Origin: Tupaia tana
Taxonomy: Eukaryota > Chordata > Mammalia > Scandentia > Tupaiidae
Direction of reading: 5' to 3'
NCBI GenBank assembly: GCA_026018925.1
Contig: JAKSZU010000008.1
Location: 9,713,626 to 9,777,625 of the forward strand
DNA length: 64,000 nt
Positions 35,505 to 46,971 of this stretch are shown piece by piece. Under the pieces are notes generated by a model that was not told the origin of the DNA, made no database searches, and worked only from the letters and a program-made list of their open reading frames with translations. Position 1 is the first letter of the stretch, and each line of letters starts with the position of its first letter. A program made the translations under genes and the position numbers.

Positions 35505-35733
35505 ACCAGCCATTGGTGCGGTGGTTAAGGCAGCTCAATCCCATGTGGCCAATTGCATGATTCGCTCCTGGACACAGTGCTCAGGAAACACACTGGACAT
35601 GTGTGCATGTGTGCCTGGAACCCTGAAAAAAAAAAAACAGAGCAGGGATCATGTGGCCATTCCCCATGGGAGTGCTCTCATTCTCTCTCTGGCAAGCACA
35701 CACGCACACACCTTAGCAAATTAAAAAAATAAT
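35505..35733 (+). repeat. SINE-A related copy (old), sense
   Basis: Head 'ggaccagccattggtgcggt', middle with an A-run replacing part of the 'gaggagaa' block, and tail 'ggcaagcacacacgcacaca' then A/AAT. Confidence 0.77.
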
Positions 35734-36080
35734 AATAATTGAATATCTTGTTCTGTTTAAATTATTGGGAGAGTAAATTTATTAATGGCACTGTATGCTG
35801 CACTAAATTGATTACATACTGAAGCACATATGCTACAGAAATAGGAAAATATAGAGAAAAAAATTGACGTAGATCTTGAAATATTGTGCATCAGCTGTTT
35901 TAAAATACAGTACTTGGACTTGTTACAATATTTCTAGAGCATTCTTTTACTTACCTTTTCTTTCTTTCTCTCCCCTCCCCCCATTTTGGATCAATTGTTG
36001 TCTTGGACAAAGTCTTCATTAGTCCTTAATTGCCCAAAATTTCTTTTCTCGTTAAAGACAACTTTAATGATTGAATTCTT

Positions 36081-36351
36081 TTTTTTTTTTTTTTTTTTTT
36101 GGAGAGGTTTTTGCTACAAGGGCGCACGCACTCGCCAGAGAGACAGAGAGAGACAGAAAGTGAGAAATCACCCCCCGGGGGGATGGCCACACCACAATCC
36201 CTTCTCCTCCATTCTCTTCTTGGGATCCTGGGCACGGGCACGCACACACACATGCCTGGCGTGAGTTTCAAGCCACCGGGTCCGGGACACGAACCACAGT
36301 TTACTACATGGGAGTCCAGCGACATAGCCATTACGCTAACTGCTGGTCCCA
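36081..36351 (-). repeat. SINE-A, young copy, antisense
   Basis: Poly-T, complete body and head. Perfect target-site duplication AATGATTGAATTCTT at 36066-36080 and 36352-36366. Confidence 0.94.
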
Positions 36352-36534
36352 ATGATTGAATTCTTTATCTCAGAAATTAAGAAAAACTTTAATTATTTTT
36401 TAGCAACTACCAATCAGCTCAGTACTCCCAAGGAAGTATTAATCCTAGGAAATCTCTGTTAAAACATTATATATCTGTTAACTCATGTTAAAAGAAAAAA
36501 AGGAACATTTTTAGATGTGGGAGTGGAAGTCTGT

Positions 36535-36834
36535 TAGGTTGCTATGAACTGAATTGTGGTACTCCCACCACAACTTCTGATCATATTTTGAAGCCTTAAA
36601 CCCAATGTTAGAGTATTTGTAGACAAGACTTTTGGGAGGTGACGAAGTTTAGATGAGTTTATGAGGACATGCCCTTATGATGGGGCAAACACCCCTATAA
36701 GAAGAGACAGAAGAGCGCTCTCTCTCTCTCTCTCTCTTTCTCTTTCTTTTCATGCACACTCACTGAGGAAAGGCCATGAGAGGATACTGAAAAGGCAACT
36801 GTGCACACCAGGAAGGAAAATCCTCACCACACAT
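36535..36834 (+). repeat. Ancient LTR-like repeat fragment, sense
   Basis: 'ttgctatgaactgaattgtg', 'tattttgaagccttaaaccc', 'ataagaagagacagaagag', a CT-repeat (36717-36747) and 'aggaaaggccatgagagga' follow the sense order of the repeat also found inverted at 34686 and 57880. It is cut off by a SINE head at 36835. Confidence 0.55.
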
Positions 36835-36930
36835 CCAGTGTGATTCTCACGTTGCTGGATCCAGGATTCAAATTGTGCAGTTGACCACATGGTATCCAGC
36901 TGCCATTACCACCACTCCACAGGCTGCCCC
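36835..36930 (-). repeat. SINE head only, antisense
   Basis: About 95 bp matching the tRNA-like part of SINE-A, with no body or tail. It lies between the LTR-like fragment and an L1 fragment. Confidence 0.7.
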
Positions 36931-37138
36931 AACAACATGATGTCATACATAGAAAACCCTAAAGACTACACTAGAAAACACTTTTAGGATAGACAGATGA
37001 ATTCAGTAAAGGTGCAGGATACAGAATCAACATACAAAAATTAGTAGTATTTTTATGCACCAATAATGAACAAACAAAAAAAAAAGAAATTTAAAAAGCA
37101 TTACCATTTACAATGGTTACAAAGAAAATAAAATACTT

Positions 37139-37400
37139 GGAACCAGTAGATGGTGTAATGGTTACACCACTGGACTCCCATATGGTCAACTGCGGTTTGA
37201 GTCCTGGAAACCCAGTGACTTGAAACTGACACTGGGCATATGTGCATGTGTGCCCAAAATTCCAAGAGGAGAGTGAAGGAGAAGGGATTGTGGTGTGGCC
37301 ATCCTCACTAAAGGATGATTTCTCTCTTTTGTCTCTCTGTCTCTCTCTATCTCTCTGGCAAGCACACAGACCTTATGGCAAAAAATTCTCTGGAAAAAGA
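37139..37400 (+). repeat. SINE-A in old L1, sense
   Basis: Head 'ggaaccagtagatggtgtaa' to 'accttatggcaaaaaattct' plus A-tail. Flanks AAAGAAAATAAAATACTT and AAAGAAAATACGAA are a diverged duplication. Confidence 0.87.
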
Positions 37401-37611
37401 AAAGAAAATACGAAGGAATAAATTTAACTGAGATGAAAAACTTCTATAAAAGAACCTGTGAAACACTGATGAGAGAAATTGAAGAATATACAAAAAAACT
37501 GGAAGTCCCATAGTCATGGATTGGAAGAATCAATATTGTTAAAATGTCCATACTACTGAAAGTGATTCCAAGATTCAATGCAATTCTCATCAAAATACCA
37601 AAGGCATTTTT

Positions 37612-37797
37612 AAAATTTTTTAAAGAATTATTTTATTTAACTTTATTTATTATTATTATTTTCCAGTTTGATCAGAGAGAGACAGAGAAAGAGAGAGGGG
37701 GAAAGTGAGAAAGCAAGTCACCAGGTCCGGGACTTAAACCACAGTCAACCATGTGGGAGTCCAACACCTTTAACCACCAAGCCACCTGGCAGCCCCC
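37612..37797 (-). repeat. SINE-s in old L1, antisense
   Basis: Duplication CCAAAGGCATTTTT on both sides (37598-37611 and 37798-37811). Between them lie the AT-rich tail, 'ccagtttgatcagagagaga' and tRNA-like head. Confidence 0.9.
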
Positions 37798-37963
37798 CCA
37801 AAGGCATTTTTCACAAAAATAGAAAAAACAATCATCCTATTTGTATGGAATCACAAAAGACCCCCAAATAGCAAAAGCAATCCAAAGCAAAAAATGAAGC
37901 TGAAGGCTTCACAGCACCAGATTTCAAAATAACACTATGAGCATTCTTCAAAAAGTTCACGTT

Positions 37964-38209
37964 AGGGCTCAGATGGTGCTGCAGTGTTAAAATGTGGTGC
38001 TCTGCAAGGTTGAGCTACATGGGAAGGTTCTGGGTTCATGTCTGTCCAGAGACCTCCTGTTGCATCCCAGTCATGCACTTGCCCATGACTGGGAGCAGGC
38101 TGAGGCTGGGGGTGGATTGGACCCTTCTGGGGGTACAGTCTTTCTAGTTTTTTGTTTCTGTCTCTCTCACTCATAGAAGAAATAAATATTAATAAAATAA
38201 CTTTTTTAA
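37964..38209 (+). repeat. SINE-B inside the MITE
   Basis: Head 'gggctcagatggtgctgcag', box-B-like 'tctgggttcatgtctg', 'gctgaggctgggggtggatt', CT-rich tract and AAT/A tail. Confidence 0.82.
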
Positions 38210-38252
38210 AAAAGCTTATAGAAAAAGTGTATTATGAAAAAATTATGCATAT

Positions 38253-38508
38253 GGGAACCAGCAGTTAGCGTAATGGCTATGTCGCTGGACTCCCACGTAG
38301 TCGACCGCAGTTCACGTCCTGGACCCGGTGTCTTAAAACTCAAGCCGGGAGCATGTGCGTGCATGCCCAAGATCCCGAGAGGAGAATGGAGGAGAAGGGA
38401 TTGCGGTGTGGCCATCCCCCCTGGGGGGTGATTTCTCGCTTTCTGTCTCTCTGTCTCTCTCTGTCTGTCTGGCAAGCGCACGTGCCCTATAGTGAAAATC
38501 TCTCCAAA
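38253..38508 (+). repeat. Young SINE-A inside the MITE
   Basis: Near-consensus copy. Perfect duplication AAAAAATTATGCATA at 38237-38251 and 38509-38523. Confidence 0.94.
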
Positions 38509-39337
38509 AAAAAATTATGCATAGATTTCAAAATATTTTGACATTAAAATAAATTCATACTTTCAATCTATTTTTCCATGAACATTTTTTAGTGCCCTTG
38601 CATAGAACTATACTATCCATAAAGGCAATGTAATGGTGAAAAACAATAGCAACAAAATGGACACATAAACCAATGGAACAGAACAGAAAACTCAGAAATA
38701 AATCTGTATATATAGATGTTTGACAATGTCTAAAACATTCACTGGGAAAAAGACATTCTCTTCAATTAGTGGTGCTGGGAAAACTGAACTTTCATATGCA
38801 AAGTATGAAATCCATCTCTCTTGCTATATACAAAAACGAACTTAAAATGAACTCAGGATTTAAATATGAAACCTGAAACTATAAAACTACTAGGGAAAAC
38901 AAATAGGGGAAACACCTAAGGGCATGGGTCTAGGCAAAGATGTTTGAATAAAACCTCAAAATCATAGACAGCTAAAGAAAAACTAGACAAATGGGATTAT
39001 ATCTAAAAAGCTTTTGTGAAGCAAAGGAAACAATCAACTACACAAAGGGATTGCAGGGAGGACACACAGAAAGCGGAACTCCTACACTGCGAAAGCGGAG
39101 CTCCTACACTGCGGGCGGGAATGCAAAGTAGTATAACCCTTATGGAAACAGTGTGACATTTCCCAAAAAACTAAACATAAAACTGCCATATGACCCACCA
39201 ATCCCCTACTAGACATATTTCCAAAGGAAAGGAAATCACTTATGTCATTAAGATATTTGTAGCCCAATAGAGATTACATCATTATTTACAATAGATAAGA
39301 TAGAGAAGTAAAGTATCCATCAAAAAATAAATGAATA

Positions 39338-39516
39338 GGGGCTGGCAGATGGCATTGAGGTTAAGGTACTAGACTCCCATAAGAGTGACCATGATTCAAG
39401 TCTTGGACATGGCAGCTTGGTTTCTCCCTTTCTCTCTCTGGTAATCTCTGGTCAAATTGAAGAAGAAGAAGAAGAAGAAGAAATAAAATTAAATATGTAA
39501 TTATTTTTAAAATAAA
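39338..39516 (+). repeat. SINE-s in old L1, sense, GAA tail
   Basis: Head 'ggggctggcagatggcattg', short CT tract, 'ctggtcaaattgaa' and a GAA microsatellite plus A-rich tail. Confidence 0.82.
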
Positions 39517-39891
39517 TAAATAAATTTTTAAATGTGATATACATGTATGTATTCATCCACACATACACACACACAATGGAATACCATTTAACCATTAAAA
39601 AGAACAAAATCTGATCATTTAAGGTAATATGTGAGAGCCTGGAGGATGTTATGTTGGGTGAACTAAGCTGGACTCAGAAAGAGAAATACTGCATGTGAGG
39701 AAATTGAAAAGTTTGACCTCGTAGAAAGTTAAAGAATGATACTAAGCATTTCTATAGATGAACAACAAGTTGAACAAAGTAGAGCTGAAGAAAGGAATCC
39801 CTTTCACCATAGCCACAAGGTGTATAAGATACCTAGGGATAAACCTAACAAGAAAGTCAAAGACCTTTATAAAGAAAACTATGAAAATCCT

Positions 39892-40155
39892 GGGACCAGC
39901 AGTTAGCGTAATGGCTATGTCGCTGGACTCCCATGTAGTCGACCGTGGTTCGCGTCCCGGACCCAGTGGCTTAAAACTCACGCTGGGCACATGTGCGTGC
40001 ATGCCCAAGATCCCGAGAGGAGAATGGAGGAGAAGGGATTGCGGCGTGGCCATCCCCCCTGGGGGGTGATTTCTCACTTTCTGTCTCTCTGTCTCTCTCT
40101 GTCTGTCTGGCAAGCACACGTGCCCTATAGCAAAAACCTCTTCAAAAAAAAAAAA

Positions 40156-40206
<51 letters not shown>
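39892..40206 (+). repeat. Young SINE-A in the younger L1, with GAAA-repeat tail
   Basis: Near-consensus body. The tail has grown into about 13 GAAA units (40157-40208). Flanks AAAACTATGAAAATCCT and AAAACGATGAAAATCTT are the duplication with two differences. Confidence 0.93.
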
Positions 40207-40207
<1 letters not shown>

Positions 40208-40301
40208 AAACGATGAAAATCTTAAAAAAGATATTGAAAGTGACATAAAAAAGTGGAAGGACATCCCATGCTCCTGGATTGGAAGAATTAGCATAATCAA
40301 A

Positions 40302-41117
40302 TTGGCAATTCTACCCAAATTAATCTACATGCTTAATGCAATTCCAATCAAAATACCAGAAATATTCTTCAGAGATCTAGAAAAGACAATCAAAGAATTT
40401 ATCTGGAATCATAAAAGACCTCGTATTGCAAAAACAATCCTGCACAAGAAGAATGGAGTAGGAGGCATATCACTCCCTGATCCCAAGATATACTATAAAG
40501 CTGTGGTCATCAAAACAGCATGGTATTGGCATAAAAACAGACATGTGGACCAATGGAATAGAATAGAGACCCCAGAAATAACCCCCAAAGCTTACAGCCA
40601 ACTGATTTTTGACAAAGGATATCAGTCAATCCATTGTGAAAAGGAAAAGCTCTTTAGTAAATGGCATTTAAAAAACTGGGTATCCACCTGCAGAAAGATG
40701 AAACTGAACCCCCATCTTTCACCATTAACAACAATCAACTCAAAATGGATCAAAGATCTGAACCTAAGGCCTCAAACAATAAAACTGCTGGTGGAAAATG
40801 CTGGGGAAACTCTGGGAGACATTGGAGTAGGCAAAGACTTCTTAAATAAGACTCCCAACGCACAGGCAATAATCCCTAAAATAGACAAATGGGACTATAT
40901 CAGACTAAGAAGTTTCTGCACAGCAAAGGACACAGTAACAAGTGTGAACCAACAACCCTCAGAATGGGAACATATTTGTGTTAAATATGCCTCAGACCAG
41001 GGACTGATAACGAAAATACACAGGGAACTCAAGTGCCTTATGCGAAAAAAAATGATTAACCCAATTAAAAGAAGGAAAAAGGAGCTGAACAAAAATCTCT
41101 CGAAGGAAGACATGTGA
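40302..41117 (+). pseudogene. L1 ORF2 C-terminal fragment
   Basis: An open frame of 271 codons encodes the segment downstream of the reverse transcriptase, with the typical '[23 protein letters not shown]' region (residues about 52-74) and an '[20 protein letters not shown]' end. The endonuclease and catalytic reverse-transcriptase parts are missing because the element is 5'-truncated, so it cannot move by itself. Confidence 0.85.
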
Positions 41118-42320
41118 ACAGCCAAAAAGCATATGAGGAAATGCTCAACATCCCTCATCATAAGCGAGATGCAGATAAAAACCACAATGAGATACCACCT
41201 AACCCCTGTCAGAATGGCAAAGATGAAGAATATAAAAAGTGATAAGGGTTGGCGGGGATGTGGTGAAAAGGGAACCCTCCTACACTGTTGGTGGGAATGT
41301 AAACTAGTTCAACCACTGTGAAGAACAATATGGAGGTTCCTCAAAGATCTACAAATAGAACTACCATTTGATCCAGCAATCCCACTTCTGGGTATTTACC
41401 CGAAAGACAGGAGAACGCTCAGTCGGAAAAGTGCTTGCACATCAATGTTTATTGCAGCATTATTCACAATTGCCAAGACATGGAACCAACCTAAATGTCC
41501 ACAAACCGATGAATGGATTGGAAAAGTGTGGTATATATACTCTATGGAATACTACTCAGCCATAAAAAAAACAAGACTCTGGTATTTGATAGAAAATGGT
41601 CAGATATGGAGGATCTATTGCTGAGTGAAGTTAGCCAGGCTATGAAAGAAAGATATTGTATGTATCCACTTAATATATATTAACTATCTGCACTCTATGG
41701 TAGAGAGTGAAATATTGGAGGATATAAAAGCAGTGAAAGTACTTAACGAGAATAAGACAGTGTGGAATGGGGGGGTGAAGAGAAGAGGATAGAGAAAGAT
41801 AGCAAGAGAACAAATAGAGAGGCAGGACGTTAGTGGGAAACAGATATGGCTTATTACCTGTTGATGATGACATGTATAGTATTCTCAACTGGATTGGTCT
41901 GAGAAGTATTTCATGATGGGTAAAGCCTTTTTACAAGCAAAATGAGAAATAGTGATTGTTTAAAAAAATAATTAGAATAATAATAATGATGATTGGGAAA
42001 AACATTGAAAAGATATTGAATGATGAAGTGGGGAAATTAATGTCTCTGTATTGACTGACGTGCATGGCATTCCCTTTTGAAAAAGCAATGTACTACACTG
42101 TAAAGTTATATACAATCCAATGTAATATAAACAAGATTATGATGATAATAAAAAAAATTTTTTTTAAATAATGACACTAACAGGAGAGGTAAGGGGTAAG
42201 GGGTGATAGAAAGATGTTAGTTAATGGAAACAAAAATATAGAAAAGAGGAATGACTTTTAGTACAGTACAGTGAATAAAGTTAATGATGTACCGTAAATC
42301 TGAATAACTAAAAAAGGGAT

Positions 42321-42495
42321 GGGATGCTGGATGGTGGTGCAACAGTGAAACCTGACCTTCAGTGGGGCTGACCTACAAGGGAGGGCTCCAGGTTCACACA
42401 TGGAGAGCTACCTGAGTGCACTGGGCATGAATGTGCCCATGATCTTGGGTTGACCAAGGCTGGGGGTGGATCATGGTCAGGATTCTTCTGGGAAT

Positions 42496-42534
<39 letters not shown>

Positions 42535-42613
42535 ATAAAGAAAGAAAAAAGAAAGAAGGAAGGAAGAAGAAAAAGGAAAAAAGAAGAGAAAGGAGGAAGA
42601 AAAAAAGAAAGAA
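42321..42613 (+). repeat. SINE-B, sense, with TC repeat and long purine tail
   Basis: Head 'gggatgctggatggtggtgc', 'agggctccaggttcacacat', 'ggctgggggtggatcatggt', a TC microsatellite (42499-42528), 'cataaaataaag' and an AG-rich tail to about 42613. Confidence 0.85.
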
Positions 42614-42796
42614 ACTTTACATAAATAAGTAAAATAAAAATGGTATTTTGAAAGTTCCCAACATAAAGTAATGAGAAATGATTGAGATGATGGATATCCT
42701 AATTACCCTGATTTAATCATTGTGTATTCTCAGGTTGAAAAATTACATTTTACCCCACAAATACATATAATTATTAAATGTCAGTAAAAAAGTTAA

Positions 42797-43252
42797 AAAT
42801 GTTTGATCCAGTCCTATCATTTATTATTTATATTCCCCTATTTTTTCCTATTGTACAGATTTCAAGCAATTTATTTTCCACCAAGTCCTAAGGTCCCACT
42901 TCCTCCCGAGCAGAGAATGACCAGATATGCAAACGCACAGCAGCCTGCGAGTCCACAGGAGGGGAACCGCAGGTTGCTCAGTAAGAGGCAGTGCTGTGAT
43001 ACTGGGAGACTCACAACCTTAAATGTCCAACAGCCTCTACCGTTCCCGAGAGTTTGCAACATGCAGCTACCACATATGACATCACCACCCTGCACTCACA
43101 CGAGTGCAGTTTGTCAACTACAATTGTAACCAAGTTTCCAGTCACTGTTTAAAAATAGATGATGATATGAGGCATTTAACCAGCAGGATACATTAAGTTG
43201 AACATCTTTCATTTATAGCAAAAGTCTGAGTGAGACACATAAAGAGAGTATC
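42797..43252. other. Intergenic single-copy stretch
   Basis: Between the old L1 and the palindromic MITE. A mixed-composition piece with several CpGs (42900-43080) shows no recognised feature or splice-flanked frame. Confidence 0.4.
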
Positions 43253-43283
43253 TATTGGGTCATTGGAAAAGTCATGACATTTT

Positions 43284-46200
43284 TTCTGTTTTTCTTTTTT
43301 TTAATTTTTTACTATTTATTTATTTTTCATGCATTAATTATTTTTTATTCATAATTAATTCGCTATACATCATTTAGATTGTGAAGAGACTTTACCCAGC
43401 ATGATATACACCTCAGTCCAGCCCAGTTGAGACCACTGTACACATCTTCGTCAACAGGTAAAAAACCTTATCTGTGTCCCAGAAGTGTCTTACCTATCCA
43501 TTTTCACCTAAAATTTCCTATGCTCTTCCCCTCCCACACTCTCTTTCTACTTTGTCTCTAGTGTCCATTATAATTTTTAATACTTTTATGTTCTCCAGAC
43601 TTTCAGTCTCTACCATAGAGTGTGAACAGTGGGTATATGTTAAGTAAAGACATACAATGTCTCTCTTTCATAGCCTGACTTGCTTCACTCAGCAACAAAT
43701 CTTCCATATTTGTCCACTTTCTATCACATTCCAGGCCCTTGTTGTTTTTTATGGCTGAATAGTATTCCATGAAGTATATGCACCACAATTTTTCAATCTA
43801 TTCATCTGTTTGTGGACTTTTGGGTTGGTTTTATATCTATCTTAGTAATCATGAATAATGCTGCAATGAAAATAGTTGTACAAGCATTTTTCTGACTGAG
43901 TGCTCTCCTGTTCTTTGGGTGAATACCCAGGAATGGAATAGCTGGATCATATGGTAGTTCTATTTGAAGGTCTTTGAGAAACCTCCATATCATTCTCCAC
44001 AGTAGCTGGACCAATGTACATTCCCACCAACAGTGTAGGAGTGTTCCCCTTTCACCACATCCCCTCCAGCAATTATCATTATTTGGTTTTTTCATCTTTG
44101 CCATTCTGACTGGGGTTAGGTGGTATCTCATTGTAGTTTTCATCTGAATCTCCCTTACAATGAGGGATGTTGAGCATTTTTTTCTATTATTTTTGGCTGT
44201 TCAGATGTCTTCCTTAGAGAGTTGTTTATTCAGCTCATTTTCCCATCTTTTAATTGGGTTGATCATTTTCTTCTCGGTAAGCTGCTTGAATTCCCTGTAT
44301 ATTCTGGTTATTAGTCCCTTATCTGAGGCATAGTTAACAAAAATTCTCTCCCATTCTGAGGGTTGTCGATTCACACTAATTCTGCCTTTGCTGTGCAGAA
44401 ACTTCTTAATCTGATGTAATCCCACCTGTCTATTTGGGGGATTATTGCCTGTGCTTTGGGGTTCTTGCTTAAGAAGTCTTTGCCTACCCCAATGTCTCCC
44501 AGAGTTTCTCCAGTGTTTTCCACCAGTAGTTTCATAGTTTACTGTCTTAGGTTTAGATCTTTGTTCCATTTTGAGTTGATTTTTGCTAATGGTGAAAGAT
44601 AGGGGTTCAGATTCATCTTTCTGCAGGTGGATACCCAGTTTCTCCAACACCATTTGCTAAAGAGGTGCCTCCCTTTTCCCACTGGATTGACTTGCACCCT
44701 TTGTCAAAGATCAGTTGGCTGTATGTTTTGGAATTTATTTCTGGAGTCTCTACTCTGTTCCATTGGTCCTCATGTCTATTTTTGTGACAATGCCATGCTG
44801 TTTTGAGTATCACTGCTTTGTAATATATTTTGGGGTCAGGAAGTGAGATGCCACCTACTCCAGTCTTCTTGTGCAGGATGGCTTTAGCAAAATGGGGTCT
44901 TTTATGGTTCCATACAAATTCTATGATAGTCTTTTCTAGATCTGTGAAGAATGTCTCCTGTAATTTTATCAGGATTGCATTAAACATGTAGATTAACTTG
45001 GGTAGGATTGTCATTTTTATTATATCAATTTTGCCAATCCAGGAACATGGGATGTCCTTCCACTTTTTAGTGTCCTTTTCAATTTCCTTTTTAAGGTTTT
45101 CATAGTTTTCCTTATAGAGGTCTTTGACTTCCTTGGTTAGTTTTATTCCTAATATCTTATACTTCTTGTGGCTATGGTAAATGGAATTACATTCTTCAGT
45201 TCTGTCTCTGTCTGTTTGTATGTAGAAATGCTATAGATTTTTGTAAGTTAATTTTGTATACTGACATTTTACTGTATGCATGTATTACTTCGAGAAGTTT
45301 TTTCATGGATACTATTGTGTATTCTACGTATACAATCATGTCATCTGCAAACAAAGATAATTTCAGCACTTCTTTCCCTATTGTAATTTATTTTATTTCC
45401 TTCTCTTGTCTGATTGCATTGGCTAGAACTTCCAGTACTGTATTGAATAGGAGTGGAGAAAGTGGGCAGCCTTGTCTTGTACCCATTTTTAGTGGAAAAA
45501 CTTTCAGCTTTTCCTCATTCAGTATAAAGTTAGCTGTAGGTTTTTCATAAATGGCTTTTATTATGCTGAGAAATGGTTCTTCTATGCCAATTTCACTGAG
45601 AGTCTTGATCATAAAGGCATGTTGTATTTTGTTGAATGCTTTTTCCACATCAATTGAAATGATCATATGGTTATCTTTCTTCGTGTTAATATGGTGTATC
45701 ACATTTATGGTTTTGTTTATTTTAAACCACCCTTGCACCCCTGGAATAAAGCCTACCTGGTCGTGGTGAATAACTTTCTTTTATATGCTGTTGAATATGG
45801 TTAGCAAGTATCTTGTTGAGAATTTTTGCATCTATATTCATCAGGGATGTAAGTCTGTAGTTTTACTTTTTTGTCATATCCTTATTCATTTTGGGAGTAA
45901 GGGTAATAGAGGCTTCATAGAATGAATTTGGAAGGGTTTCTTCCTTTCGGATCTCTAGAAACAGTGTGAGTAGAATGGGGATTATCTCTTCTTTAAATGT
46001 TTTGTAAAATTCAGCAGTGAAGCCATCGGGGCCTGGACTTTTCTTTTTTGGGAGGTTATTTATTACTGATTCAACCTCATTGCTTGTTATAGGTCTATTC
46101 AGGTTTTCTATGTCCTCCTGTGTCAATCTTGGTAGATTATATGTGTCCAGGAATTTGTCCATCTCATCCAAGTTTTCTTCTTTGTTGGCATAGAGTCACT

Positions 46201-46678
46201 CATAATATCCTCTAATGTTTTGTGTTTCTATTATGTCTGTTGCAATGTTGCCTTATTTGTTGTGGATTTGACTTATCTGGTTCCTTTCTCTCTTCTTCTT
46301 AATTAGTCTAGATAATTGTATGTCAATCTTGTTTATCTTTTCAAAGAACCAGCTTTTGCTTTCATTTATTTTTTATATAGTTCACTTATTTTCTATTTTA
46401 TTTATTTCTGCTAGAATCTTTATCATTTATTTTCTCCTGGCATTTTTTGGATTTTTTTTTGTTGTTCTTTTTCCAGTTCCTTGAGGCATGATGCTAGTAG
46501 GTTGTCCTTTTGCCACCTTTACATCTTTTTCTTATGTGCACTAATTGCTATTAATTTTCCTCTTATGACTGCTTTTGCAGTATCCCATAGATTATGGAAA
46601 CTTGTGAACTCATTATCATTAGTTTCCATGAATCTTTTGATTTCTGTCTTAATCTCTGCAGTAGTCATGGAGTCATTC
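43284..46678 (-). mobile_element. L1, antisense, 3' half
   Basis: On the minus strand this is L1 ORF2 from the endonuclease/RT linker to the 3' UTR. RT motifs are readable: '[12 protein letters not shown]' (within 45863-46171), '[14 protein letters not shown]' and an LFADD motif near 45340, but frames are broken by stops and shifts. The other part of the same element is at 49388-50055. TCATGAC-type words at 43271 and 50056 may be its target-site duplication. Confidence 0.88.
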
Positions 46679-46695
46679 AGAAGTAGATTATTTAG
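46679..46695. repeat. Target-site duplication of the ACTR3 retrocopy, left
   Basis: AGAAGTAGATTATTTAG, identical to 49371-49387. Removing one copy and the insert restores continuous L1 sequence. Confidence 0.97.
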
Positions 46696-46849
46696 GGAAG
46701 TGGTAGCCACTGACCGAGCCTGCTGCTTTCTTGCTACTGCTTCGGCTTCCCGGCTCCCCCGCAGACTGAGAGGGAGGCCCGGCTGTGAATGGTCAGATAG
46801 CTCCCATCTCTTGCCGCCAATCCCGGGCCCCAACCAGCACGGATCAGAC

Positions 46850-46958
46850 GGCGGCAGCGGCAGCGGCAGCGGCAGCGGCAGCGGCAGCGGCAGCGGCAGC
46901 GGCAGCGGCAGCGGCAGCGGCAGCGGCAGCGGCAGCGGCAGCGGCAGCGGCAGCGGCA
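46850..46958 (+). repeat. GGCAGC hexanucleotide repeat in the retrocopy leader
   Basis: About 18 near-perfect tandem GGCAGC units within the ACTR3-derived 5' leader, ending 13 bases before the start codon. Each unit contains a CpG, and every frame is open on both strands (Gly-Ser, Ala, Arg-Gln; Leu-Pro, Ala, Cys-Arg). Confidence 0.96.
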
Positions 46959-46971
46959 GGCGAGGAGGAAG

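Larger units (their letters stand above)
37939..38599 (-). mobile_element. Mariner-type MITE split by two SINEs
   Basis: Three pieces (37939-37963, 38210-38252 and 38509-38599) join into one antisense copy of the MITE family at 8693 and 55206. The left end is 'gcattcttcaaaaagttcac', the middle 'gtattatgaaaaaattatgc', and the right end 'ccatgaacattttttagtgc'. A SINE-B and a SINE-A are inserted at different points. Confidence 0.75.
39747..42167 (+). mobile_element. Younger 5'-truncated L1, sense
   Basis: The 3' part of ORF2, 3' UTR and an A-rich end (42150-42167) are flanked by the imperfect duplication AATGATACTAA / AATGACACTAA. The ORF2 C-terminal region at 40302-41117 is open for 271 codons; a stop at 41115-41117 falls before the usual ORF2 end. 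The 3' UTR has the usual G-rich polypurine stretch near 41769. It is split by SINE-A at 39892-40206 and sits inside the older L1. Confidence 0.88.
36932..42795 (+). mobile_element. Old L1 (ORF2 3' part and 3' UTR), sense, heavily interrupted
   Basis: Degenerate L1 ORF2 sequence runs 36932-37138, 37401-37611, 37798-37938, 38600-39337, 39517-39745 and 42168-42320. It ends in the L1 3' UTR phrase 'gatggatatcctaattaccc' near 42690 and an A-rich end near 42795. Insertions inside it: SINE-A (37139), SINE-s (37612), a MITE carrying two SINEs (37939-38599), SINE-s (39338), a younger L1 (39747-42167) and SINE-B (42321). Stops and frameshifts everywhere show it is dead. Order of insertion can be read from the nesting. 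Confidence 0.82.
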
